DNA from: Brachypodium distachyon | Lineage: Eukaryota; Streptophyta; Magnoliopsida; Poales; Poaceae | DNA length: 64,000 bases | NCBI RefSeq assembly: GCF_000005505.3 | Contig: NC_016131.3 | Coordinates: 2,790,001 to 2,854,000, forward strand | Direction: 5' to 3' | In this document: piece by piece, positions 25,910 through 36,317 of the stretch | How positions within the stretch are numbered: the first letter of the stretch is position 1 | How the letters are laid out: every line of letters begins with the position of its first letter | The notes under the pieces: generated by a model | Seen by the model: the letters and a program-made list of their open reading frames with translations, nothing else | The model's database searches: none | Told to the model about the DNA's origin: nothing | Translations under genes and position numbers: made by a program

Positions 25910-26977
25910 ATGGCAGTGAGAGGCACCAGGAGGGAGCGTGACGCGGAGGCGGAGCTGAACCTGCCGCCGGGGTTCCGCTTCCACCCGACAGACGACGAGC
26001 TCGTCGAGCACTACCTATGCCGGAAAGCCGCGGGGGGCCGTCTGCCGGTGCCGATCATCGCCGAGGTCGACCTCTACAAGTTCGACCCGTGGGCGCTGCC
26101 CGACAGGGCGCTCTTCGGGACCAAGGAGTGGTACTTCTTCACCCCGAGGGACCGCAAGTACCCCAACGGGTCCCGCCCCAACCGCGCCGCCGGCAACGGG
26201 TACTGGAAGGCCACGGGCGCCGATAAGCCCGTCGCGCCCCATGGACGCACCTTGGGGATCAAGAAGGCCCTCGTGTTTTATGCTGGGAAGGCTCCCAAAG
26301 GGGTTAAGACTGATTGGATCATGCATGAGTACCGCCTCGCTGATGCTGGCCGCGCCGCCGCCGCCGGTGCCAAGAAGGGGTCCCTCAGGGTAAGCGATTT
26401 TACTCCTGATTTCTTCTTCTGAATTTTCCTCTGCTTTGAATGAATTTGGTGGCTGATTGTGGTTCTGGAATTTTTGCAGTTGGATGATTGGGTTCTGTGC
26501 CGGCTGTACAACAAGAAGAACGAGTGGGAGAAGATGCAGATGCAGCAGCAGCTGGTGGGGGCGAAGGAGGCCACGAAGCAGGAGTCGTCGGACATGGTGA
26601 TCACCTCGCACTCCAACAACAACAACAACTCGCAGCAGTCGCACTCGTGGGGCGAGGCGCGCACGCCGGAGTCGGAGATCGTGGACCACGACGACCCGTC
26701 TTCCTTCCCGGCGGCGTTCCAGAGCCCCGCGGCGCAGGAGATGCTGGCCACCATGATGGTGCCCAAGAAGGAGGCGGCGGACGACGCCGGCGCCGGGGCA
26801 GGCAGGAACGACCTGTTCGTGGACCTCAGCTACGACGACATCCAGAGCATGTACAGCGGCCTCGACATGATGCCGCCGGGCGACGACCTCCTCTACTCCA
26901 CCCTCTTCGCGTCGCCTAGGGTCAGGGGCACCAACCAGGCCGGCGCCGGCGTCGGCGGCATGCCGGGCCCCTTCTGA
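25910..26977 (+). CDS. SNAC1: NAC transcription factor, SNAC1 group (stress-responsive)
   Basis: Two exons, 25910-26389 and 26480-26977 (intron of 90 bases, SLR|GTAAGC ... TTGCAG|LDDW), giving 325 aa. The NAC domain spans about residues 18-175 with all five subdomains: [20 protein letters not shown] (A), [13 protein letters not shown] (B), [20 protein letters not shown] (C), [12 protein letters not shown] and [16 protein letters not shown] (D), [12 protein letters not shown] and [12 protein letters not shown] (E). The C-terminal activation region contains Gln/Asn-rich tracts, [14 protein letters not shown], and the conserved tail [20 protein letters not shown]. These tail motifs are those of rice SNAC1, a nuclear activator of drought and salt responses. 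In rice, SNAC1 also lies beside MTHFR, so orthology is well supported. The intron sits at the usual place before LDDW. No transmembrane segment. Confidence 0.95.
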
Positions 26978-26984
26978 GCGCAGA

Positions 26985-27860
26985 CGAGCTAGCAGAGAAG
27001 AAGAACCAGAGACCAGAGACAAGTGCCAGTCGAGTTTCCTCCTGGCTGCTACGAGCGAGCTTGCAGACCACTGTAAATACGGCATAGGAGACGGGGAGAG
27101 AGGTCGTGTTCGTCGGGGCGGCCGTGGCCTGGTGCGGCTCCGGCGCCGGGGCGTGTTGTATATGTGGAGCCCGGCGCCGGCGCTGGGTCATTCTTTTGTT
27201 TTTACCCTTTCACTCACATACGTATATGTAGCTCTTGCTCATCCTCTCCAATAGAATCGAACCGACCAGACCAGACCAAATTTTGCTGTTTCTACTGTTA
27301 TCTGTTGATACTCCAGTATTTTTCCTTTGAATTGCAATATTGTCCTAAATTTGCTTAAATATGAGTGTATCTATGCAATTGATATTGATAGAAGGGAGTG
27401 CTATACTTATAGATGATGGATATACAATGAGTACAATCATATACTGAATCCAACTCCTTCAGCGGAGAAGGCAAGGGGCACCGACAACAGGATTTTCTCA
27501 ACCCAGTTCACCTCGTTAAATTCGCTCTTCAAAATTCATGGATGCCAAGGACATGATAATTCACCGTTGCTCGGCTCGAGCAATTTCAATTCAGCTAGAG
27601 CGCGCCACCGTCGTGTGGGCTGGGGTGAAACTATCAGATCAAACTAAAAGAACTTAGCAGCAAAACGAGCACAACAAGCAGACAAACATTGTACCATCTT
27701 CATATTGATCCACGACTCTATCCATGCAATACACACCAAGTTCTCAGCTAACTGACGGCAAAATTGCAGACAAGGCAAAGAAGAAACACTCTCAAGTTAC
27801 GGGGTAAGGTATCATATAGCTAGTTCAGAATTTCAGGCTGATCAACCGTCGAACATCAGT
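26985..27860. other. Convergent 3' region between the NAC gene and RPL24
   Basis: Contains the 3'UTR of the NAC gene (GC-rich until about 27200) and, from about 27400, the 3'UTR of the minus-strand RPL24. No other gene is visible. Confidence 0.5.
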
Positions 27861-27868
27861 GGAACCAA

Positions 27869-29388
27869 CTAGCGCTTTCCGCCGCCTCCTCCAAGCTTGG
27901 GGGCCTTCCCGGGCTTGGGAGCGTTGCCCTTTCCGGCGGTCTTGTGAGATTTCGTCACCTCCACCTTCTTTGCTCTCTTCTCATCCTTTGTCTTCTTAAT
28001 GCGTTCCTTGATCTCACTATTTGAAGCAATAAGCTTTGTAAGTAAACCAGAGAGATGTAACAGAGTTTTAAAAAAAAGCTAAATAAGAGATGGCCAATCT
28101 CCCTGGATGTACAACTACAAACAGGATCTAGGGGGGATGCAACACAGTATGGCCTCTCTTTAAAGACCAAATATAAGCTAGAGTTGATACATACAGCAAT
28201 TATTTCTTTTAGACTAGAAGACTTATTATAAGTTCATGATACACAATGCCTTAAACCCACCACATGGTTCAATAAGACAATAGCTGGGCCAGAAGAAATA
28301 CAACAATCTTACTGCACAAGATCACAAAGGAGCATGTACTAAATTTATCCATATAACACATAATAAAATCCAGGAAGCAGGGTCAACAGCAATGGAGAAA
28401 GAAGTATTACCGGAGAGCTGCTTCCCTGGCGGCATCACGGACCTCAGGCTTCTCAGCTCTCTTCTTCTGGATGACGTCAAGGGAAGCACCGACAATTGAC
28501 CTGGAGTATGGCTTCTTGGTGGTACGGCGCCTTTTCTTGGCAGCCTCAGCGTGGATATCCTGCAACGACACCCAAACGTAATAAAAATTGTAAGCATAAC
28601 TTTATATGCACCAACATAAAGGTTGTAGTTGCACTAAAAATCAAAACAAGCGAGTATATATGAAGCATTGGTAGAAACATAGCATTAAACAGTGGTGTAA
28701 ACTGTGTAATCAGCATGGCCACTTACAACAATATAAGCAATATAAATCATTTATATTGTGAACATACTATCAGACAATGCAGCAAACAAACCATCCAAGT
28801 CACTTAAACTGATTAGATATGGACTGCCACAAACCAGATCAGCGAAAATAGTTAAGCAGGCCAATCAACTAATAGGTCAATGCACTCCCTGCACTGCTCA
28901 ACAAACAGATCACTCTAATAGGACATGTGATCAATATTATTAAACATGAGCTGAACTAGCATATATTGTTACAGAGAACAGACATGTTTCCTCGTACCTT
29001 CTTGTGCTGCTTCCTGTACATGGCTGTCCATGTAAGCTTAGCAGGCTTGAGACGGTTGTGGAAGTAGCGCTTGCATTTGGAGTTGGCGAAAAGGAAGACC
29101 TGATTGGGTGCATGCACAAATTGAGTTAATTTTCCACCTGTATACATTCTATGTTCAACAACAACAGGTGTCCAGAAGATTACTTGAGAGTCTGCACGGA
29201 TGAACCGGATACCCTTCCCTGGGTATATCTTTGCACCACTGAATCGGCAGAGCTCTGTCCTGCATTAACAAAATTCCGAGAACAAATCAGAAAAGCTCCT
29301 ACTTGTCTTCACCTCCACAATAAATGCAGAAAAGAAGCATCACATAAGTGCAAAGCTTATATAGAGAGTTAACATACTTGAGAACCAT
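27869..29388 (-). CDS. RPL24: 60S ribosomal protein L24 (eL24), cytosolic
   Basis: Five coding exons: 29388-29378, 29259-29184, 29099-28998, 28559-28411, 28016-27869; 486 bp, 161 aa. It reads [20 protein letters not shown] at the N-terminus, then [40 protein letters not shown], and a Lys-rich tail ending KLGGGGKR. The protein sits at the subunit interface of the large ribosomal subunit; plant eL24 is also needed for translation reinitiation after upstream ORFs. Length is normal. The first coding exon is only 11 bases (ATG plus three codons), a fact that would make simple gene finders miss the start. A 5'UTR intron (29898-29425) precedes it, and a telo-box lies just upstream, as usual for ribosomal protein genes. 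Confidence 0.96.
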
Positions 29389-29424
29389 CTTCTCTGCCCT
29401 AACAAACCTTCAAAGCTCCTCCTC

Positions 29425-29898
29425 CTACAATTAAAAAGGTCAGAGATATAAGAACTCATGTCCAATAAGCATGGCCCTCTTAACTGCATGGCTTCCAAGC
29501 CCGAGACTCACAAGGTAATGTCTCGCATGAAAGAGTTGAACCTCACATTGAGCTACAGGACTAACAGTAGAACAACAAGCAGGATAATCGCAATTACCAA
29601 ATTGCTTGCCCCTACGTTAACATAGGCGACACACAAAAAGGTTCGAACAGCATATAAACCAACAACGACAGAATTTCGACAAACTTCAGAACGCATGGAC
29701 CAGCAACTAGGCAGGTACAGCCCGTGGATGGACGGAGACGACATTCCCACAGTTGAATCTTACAGGGAAGCTAATCCATAACCCGCCGCACGCATCTGAT
29801 GCACCGTACGCGGACCTAGCAGCTAATAAATCTCGTGCAAATTCAGGATCAAAACGAGATATCTGATGAAGTGGGGTTCAGGAGGCGGGGCGCTCACC
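29425..29898 (-). other. 5'UTR intron of RPL24
   Basis: Donor CCAAGG|GTGAGCG and acceptor TTAATTGTAG|GAGGAGG flank a 474-base interval upstream of the ATG. The leader exon upstream is GC-rich and the interval AT-rich. Leader introns often raise expression of plant ribosomal protein genes. Inferred from splice signals only. Confidence 0.6.
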
Positions 29899-30006
29899 CT
29901 TGGGTAGGAAGCAGCAGCAGGCTCCGAGTGCGGCGGAGATGGTGCTGGTGCGCGCGAGCCGCCGTTGGCTCTCTCCTGCTCTGCTTTGCCGACGCCGCCT
30001 CGTGAG

Positions 30007-30015
30007 CTAGGGTTT
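30007..30015 (-). promoter_or_regulatory. Telo-box of the RPL24 promoter
   Basis: AAACCCTAG on the minus strand, at the presumed transcription start region. The telo-box (AAACCCTA) is a known conserved element of plant ribosomal protein and translation-factor promoters, which agrees with the gene downstream. Confidence 0.6.
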
Positions 30016-31058
30016 CCCCGTGGACCGGCCCTTGTTTTTTTTTTACTTGGACACGTGGTGGACTGGTGGTCTTTGGAGCGGATCACGGCCGTCCAATTTC
30101 TTCGGTGGTGCAGGAGAGAGTTATGGACTGGACATTTGGACCTAGACAGGCCTGGTGGCCTAGTGGGCCGTTGTTGCCCGCGCAACCATGCACCGATTTT
30201 CAAGCCTTTTGCGAAAGACAACAAAAAATACATCAGTCATTTATCTCGCTCCCCATTCTCAAAAAAAAAAAATCTCGCTCCACTAAAAAAAAGTCATTTA
30301 ACTACGGTTCTCTGTTCATGGGAGTGTCAATTGTGTTAAGTTCTGACAAGTGTTTACAAAAACATTGCGCCTCGAAACTCCGTGTGTCTGTAAACATGAG
30401 TATAGCGATCTGTATGTGCGCTGCGTGTCCACGTTCTAACGCTGGTAATTTTAAAAGGAAAATAGAAGAAACAAAAGTGCTAGCCAAATAGGAGTAACTA
30501 GTACAGTGTTGTATAAACAAGGATATCTCTCGGACTAATTAACTAAGCAAGCTGCTGATCGAACAGGTGTACGTGTGCATCACGACAGCCGACAATCTAC
30601 TAAGCACTGCTGGGCGGCGGCAGATAGCAGAACTTGGTTTGGGCAAAAGCTAGCCGAAGCTCCGGTGACTCCCGCGATCTAGCCCGATCTTGATAACCAA
30701 CCACGTGTCCCTCCATTTTTTTTAATCATCTTTTTTTTAATTCTCTCTCATTTACTCCCTAATTAACTGCATCTTTTCTTTATGTCTCGTCTCGTCTCTC
30801 TCCTCACAGCCTCTCTCTCGCAGCCCACCAAACCTCCCCACGATGTCGTCGTGCTACTCTAAGCGTGATCCGCTTAGCAAAAGATAGCTCCGGAGTCACC
30901 GTCTCCGCGTTAGCAAAAGCTGCCCACGGGACCGTCCACGGAACAATGCATGCTTGATGCTTCCACTTAATTTGTTCTGGATTCTCTCTGTTTTATTTTC
31001 TAGCTTTGTCTCGAGTTAATTTTTCTTTAAAGTTTAATCGCGTTTATAAAGAAAATGT

Positions 31059-31570
31059 ACCTTTGGTCCCACAATCGGCAACAAATTCCAGAAATGGTCT
31101 CTGAATTTGATCTCTATATTGACAAAACCGGATATTTTTGGCCTCTTTTCCGAATTTGATGAACGGGTTTGAGTCTCTATATGGGCAGTTTTTCCCAAGA
31201 CATTTCCACATTGGACACCATGATGGATAATTGAGGGACCAAATGTACACGACTGGGAGCTAATGGGGGCACCAGATGCCACTGTGGCATTAATTCTAAG
31301 TGAAAAGAATCCGAGAAAAAACCATGTCACGTGGAGTCAAAACCAATCAAAATCGTTTGAATCTGAGAGAGGGACCAAAAGTATTCGGTTTTGTCAATTG
31401 GAAGACCAGATGTATATGATTTCAAGTTTAGGGACCATTTGTAGGACTTTGCTGCCAACCGAGAGACCAAAAGTGTTCGATTTTGTGAATTGAGATGCCA
31501 AATCAAATTTATACGATCTCAAGTTTAAGGACCATTTTATAAACTTTGTTGCCAACGGAGGGACCAAAAA
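31059..31570. mobile_element. Foldback element with long inverted ends and internal tandem copies
   Basis: The left end (CTTTGGTCCC, then CGGCAACAAA and AATGGTC) is mirrored on the opposite strand at the right end (TTTTTGGTCCCTC, then TGGCAACAAA and AATGGTC), an imperfect inverted repeat of about 60 bases. Inside the right half a unit of about 100-120 bases is repeated (starting GGGACCAAAAGT near 31374 and GAGACCAAAAGT near 31464). No coding capacity. It looks like a non-autonomous DNA transposon; I cannot assign the superfamily. Confidence 0.6.
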
Positions 31571-31675
31571 TCACTTACATCTGCAGCTTTAAATTTGTTT
31601 TATTGAAAATCTGTTATGATATATTTTTACGTTATACTTATTTGATGGAGTATTGTGAATCTGGTCAAGCTTGAA

Positions 31676-31899
31676 TACTCCCTCCATTTCACAAAGGTTG
31701 GCGTATTTTGTTTCGTTAAGACAAGGCTTTGACCAATGAAAACTCTATTGATATGTGTTTTTTCATACATGAAATTTATATCAATGGATTCGTCTTTAAA
31801 AGTTCTTACTAATGATCATGGTTCCGTATCATATAACTTACATATTAATATAGTAATTTTTGGTCAAAACGAAATACTCCAACCTCTGTGAAATGGAGG
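31676..31899. mobile_element. Stowaway-type MITE
   Basis: Starts at TA then CTCCCTCCATTTCACAAAGG and ends with CTCTGTGAAATGGAGG. The terminal 25-30 bases are an imperfect inverted repeat (the shared core is CTCCATTTCACA-AGGTTGG-GTATTT). CTCCCTCC termini flanked by TA are the hallmark of Stowaway (Tc1/Mariner-derived) MITEs in grasses. About 224 bases, non-coding. Confidence 0.75.
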
Positions 31900-32440
31900 C
31901 GCTATTTAGGTGCTATTTAGGGGCCTTATTTAGGTGCTAGCGCTGGACATGCTCAGAGTGATTTAGTACAAGAACAGAGGTAAAGTCATCTGGCGCGTGC
32001 GACGACTGAGGAGATACGGAGGATTGCACGGCAAGTCGTTGAACACCTTGTCTCGCTTCTCCAAGGAATCGAAGACCGGCCCCGCAAGTAACTTAACCCA
32101 TACATGCTATTTCAACGCTGGAGCCAAGTGGTCAAGTAACGGATCATGGCCGATCATCGTCTCTCTCACGCCCCTCATGCATGCTGGCTTGTTGTACGTC
32201 TTATAATTATTCAACACGAACACATGTACTGTAGTACACACTTTACGACATGCACGAAGCTACAACGATCTGAATTTGTATGAACGCTCTGGTGATCACA
32301 CGGTACTACAACATGAATGAACTTGTGCTACGAACTGGAGGAGTAGATAGCTAACTATAGGCAAAGGCAAATTAACCGGAAATTAATTAACAACAGATGC
32401 ACGAGCAAGATCGCGATCGATCGATCGGCCGGCCGGATCT
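31900..32440. other. Intergenic, downstream of the EF-hand gene
   Basis: No gene recognised. It probably holds the 3'UTR of the minus-strand EF-hand gene near its right end. A simple GATC/GGCC repeat (CGATCGATCGATCGGCCGG) lies at about 32412-32434. Confidence 0.4.
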
Positions 32441-32454
32441 TTAACTATAGCTAG

Positions 32455-33015
32455 CTAGACCGCGTTGTCCATCATGGCCTTGAACTCGCGGAACCCGACC
32501 CTGCCGCTGCCGCCCCCGGCATCACCATGGCAGCCGGCCGCAGCGTCCAGCATCCTGACGCAGTCCTCGTAGCGGGCGCCCTCGGGCATCCGGAGCCTCC
32601 GGAGCACGCCCCAGAGCTCGGCCGGCGACACGAAGCCGTCCCCGTCGCGGTCGAACACCGCGAACGCCTCCTTCAGCTCCTCCTCCCCCGCCTCCTTCGC
32701 CCCCCACGCCACTTCCTCCACCACCCCCATCGCCTCGCACCCCCCACACACCGTTGCTGCTCCGGCTGCCGTCGTCGTCAGCGTCATGCCGAGGCACGCC
32801 ATGACCGCCGCCACGTCAGGCCCCGACAGCAGCCGGCCTTCCTCGTCATATTTTGCGGCGCATTGCGGGCAATGCTGCAAGGGATGGTGCGCGCCGCTGT
32901 CCTCGTCGAGGCTGCGGCAGTGGTCGCCGTCGAGGAGGGTGGCGACGACGGCGCGGGCGGCGAGGAGGGCGTTCTTGACGAGCGCGATCAGGAGAGACGA
33001 CGCCGACGCAACCAT
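32455..33015 (-). CDS. Calmodulin-like EF-hand protein (CML45/46-like)
   Basis: Single exon, 186 aa from the ATG at 33015, which has a good context (ACCATGG); an upstream in-frame ATG at 33039 is less favoured. Residues 3-28 are hydrophobic (SASSLLIALVKNALLAARAV) and may be a membrane anchor or signal. Residues 114-140 hold one canonical EF-hand with loop D122-x-D124-x-D126-G-F-x-S130-x-x-E133. A second hand follows, but its loop is stretched by a Gly-rich insertion (from D157 to E177, 21 residues instead of 12), so it probably does not bind calcium normally. Cys pairs (CPQC, CGGC) occur at 49-52 and 90-93. Likely a calcium sensor in stress or developmental signalling; the partner is unknown. 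The nearest families are CML45/CML46-type proteins. Confidence 0.85.
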   Translation of the reverse strand: MVASASSLLIALVKNALLAARAVVATLLDGDHCRSLDEDSGAHHPLQHCPQCAAKYDEEGRLLSGPDVAAVMACLGMTLTTTAAGAATVCGGCEAMGVVEEVAWGAKEAGEEELKEAFAVFDRDGDGFVSPAELWGVLRRLRMPEGARYEDCVRMLDAAAGCHGDAGGGSGRVGFREFKAMMDNAV

Positions 33016-33019
33016 GGTG

Positions 33020-35700
33020 TGCGGCACACCAACACTCAAACTACACTACGTACGAGTACGACGTCTCTCTTGCACTGGGATTTCAATCAGCTTCAGGGTC
33101 GACGGTGTCTTAATTACACAGCCAACGTTGGCAGGCCAAATATATATACGGGGAGGGTCGCCTTCGGTGTCGGTGTCGGGGAGACTGACGATCGAGGCGA
33201 TGAATGAAGATGGCAGGACGGCCGGGGGTGTTTCGCGGCAATCCGTCTGGAACATGCGTCTGGATAGTATAGTAATGGCGCTCGTCTTTGTCCCTGTCGT
33301 TACGTTTCAACCTATGCTCCTGTGGATGATGACGACGACCAAGACTTGTTTCTGGGCATCGGTGCTTTGTGTCGTCGTACTCGTCCAAGTTTCTCGGCAA
33401 TTCTGTCTTTTGGAAAGTGTGTAATTTCACTTTTCAGTAAGATATACTCATGCACTTTAGTGATCCTTTAGCTCACACCAGGGATCATCTAGCTAGCCCG
33501 GTTACCTGTTCCAACTCTGAATCCATCATACGCGTACAGTCTGTACTGTCGTGTGCTGGAGTAACTCAGCATCCGGGACCAACTAGGTCCGATAGTTCAT
33601 ATTCGAAACCTGTTCACTTGCCTACTGGGTCCAAACCAGCTAATTCATTTGATTAGCTCGGAAAATGGAACTGAATTCCTGGATTTCTCCTTGGTAAAGT
33701 TAAGCTAGGTTTGGAGAATGGGGACCAATTACTGAAGTTGACCCCCTGCAAAGTCTCTCTCTAGCTAGCTAGGAGTAGATAGCTAGTCTCGGATCACAAG
33801 TCTAAAATTAAAGACTTGCTACTCCGTACTAAACTTCAAATTGTATACACGATGTAACTTGAAGAAGATGGTTTGGTGAGTGTTCATCAAAGCCTAATTT
33901 CTGGCGCAATAGTTAGTTTCAGATCGCCCGGCCTGGATCATCCAGCTAGTCTTCTTCTTTTCTATAGCTACTAGTATAATTGAAAGATGGGACTACATTT
34001 CTCGATTAACTCCTTCTCGGTAACCTAATCCTCAGCCGATCTCAAGTTGACGCGCCACCTCGAACCTGGCTGGTCCTGGCCGGCGCCAAGACTGGACGAG
34101 GCATGCAGTCAAGTCTCGTATTAAAGATCCACGGCTCTGGGGTCACAAGATGCAACTCCATCACCTGTTAAAGCGTGCACCAGCACTACCCGCGCCCATA
34201 ATTTCGAGTGATCTGCAGCTCCGAATCCGATGCCATTCCGTGGCAACTGGCAAGCGCGTGCCCAGCTGGTCAGGCTCCACACGCTGCATATGCAGTTGCA
34301 TCTAGTACAGTAAACTCGCTGGAAGTTTGATGATGTTTGAAAACGAAGAATTTTGTCCTGCGGTTTGCCTCTAGGAAACCCTCATCAGTGTTTCTGTCCT
34401 GCTGTTTTTTCCGCCTCCTCCTCCTGGATGCACTAATTTTCAGTTTACGGAGATTTTTTGGAAAATTGTCTCGGTCACCTAAATTTGATACCGGTAGCCA
34501 TAACACGACATTTAGAACTTCTTGTCTATCTTACTCTAAAATGTCTAGCTATAGTTCGTTAATTAGCTCGAGAAATGAATCTGAATTGCTCGATTCTCGT
34601 CAGTAACCTGAGGTCAAGAGAGGAGACCTGTCACAAAGCAAGCGCGTGCCCGCTGCCGGCAGCTAAGGTGAACGAACTAGTAGCTTGGGAAGTTCCAAGA
34701 TTTTAAATTTCGGAGCAAGTCGCCGTTTACTACTTCAGTCACCAGCTCCAAACCGCGCTTGCATGGGTCGATGTGGTGGAGCAGGTTAATTATCTTGTGT
34801 CTTCTTCCAATTATTTTTCACATGATTCGCCTGATCCCCTGGTAATCAGATCAGCAGAGATGCAGATAAGAATCCTCATCTTAGTTGCTTCGAAATTTCT
34901 GGGAGAACATATCAGTTGTCTCACGAAAAGGGACAAGGACTTATGGTTCATGGTTCCCTTCCCAGGTCTTGGCTTGACTTGACCTGAGAGGTCTTCCCGG
35001 GACCGGGGCGACTGCACATTGGCACCGCACGTCTGCACCCCATCGGAAAGTGAAGTGACATGACTTTGCAGCGCAGAGTTGCGTTGCTCGTTTGTTTGTA
35101 CTTTTACAGGCTTCCAGGGTGCTTGTATGTACAAAACGGTCATATGGAGCAGAAGCAAGCAGCTCAAGAGGCTAAATTTGCAGAAGCTAAATCAACATGA
35201 CATTTCACTGAAACTTTGATTTGGCACGCACTTGGTACTTTTCTGTGTGAGAACTAGTAATACAGTAAATCGAGTGTGCTTGATGAAACCGTGGCAAAGT
35301 AAACTAAAACATCTGAGCTGAGAGTTCCACTCCAAACTCACATTATTGCATGGGATGGCAAAGGTAAGTTTGAGCAGCCTGAAACTGACACAGAACCACA
35401 CCTAGCAACTAAACATCAACTGAAGAACCTATGTCATACAAACACAAAAACTAAATATCCCATTTTTGCTCACACATGTTCCCTTTCTTTTCGATCTGAA
35501 AACACAAAATAAGCGATCCAACCAAGCATGCAAGTTCAGTTGGGAGCTTGCCTCATCAAGACAGATTCAGATGTCCTCAACAACAGCAATGAAAGTGACT
35601 AACAGACCATCTCAATGTTTTGAGAAACTCCTGCGGATAACAAGAAAACACAGTGCAGAGAGCATAAGTACGATACCAGAACCAGATATACCATGCTCAG
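33020..35700. other. Intergenic region with degenerate local duplications
   Basis: No gene recognised. Similar blocks recur around 33630-33710, 33950-34030 and 34540-34615 (TTAGCTCG, AAATGNAACTGAATT, CTCGATT, GGTAA motifs in the same order), and GCAAGCGCGTGCCC occurs near 34250 and 34640. They look like old local duplications. Confidence 0.4.
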
Positions 35701-36317
35701 GAGCTGTGACATTTAGGAGCAGATGAGCAACACCTGATTCCTTATATATATAAGCACAGATAAAGCCACCGTGATGGATTCAGTGGAATATGAGAGCCAG
35801 CAAAGTGTCTCCTCATTGTAAGGCCTTCTTCAATTTTCTTTCACACCACTTCTCACAGTAATAGCATACAAATGTGTCACCAGTGCCAAATAAATACTGC
35901 ACATACAACTATTGAGCATGAGAAGGCTTCCTTCGGTCAAACTGCCGAATCAGCTGTTCTCCGGACCACATGAAGATTTTGAGAGATGGTAAACATAATG
36001 AAGTACTTTTATTTCACATAAGCAGACTGTAAACATGGCGGGCATCAAACAGGTTACGAGCCACATAAGTTTGAGAAAAAAAGCGAACATAACAGCTTGT
36101 CTTGCAGGGTCGAATTAAAGATATTTACAGAAAACCACACATAAAGACACCGGCCTCTCGGGAATTTCATTTTAGAACTCCATCGCCATGTTGGAAGCAC
36201 AGGAGCCAGGACCGATGCTGGCTGCAGAATAGGCAACACGACCACTCAGCATCCAAATAAGGTAAAAGAAAACTCATGCCATTGTTCCCATAAGTATGAT
36301 CTAGTAACTAATTACCT

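Noticed and set aside
26015..27085. Long open frame (356 codons) on the minus strand opposite the NAC gene
   Set aside because: It is the GC-rich complement of both NAC exons and runs through the intron; no domain, Arg/Val-rich composition is typical of an antisense shadow.
32527..33424. Two plus-strand frames of over 200 codons
   Set aside because: Complement of the EF-hand gene; the minus strand has a canonical calcium loop and a good start context.
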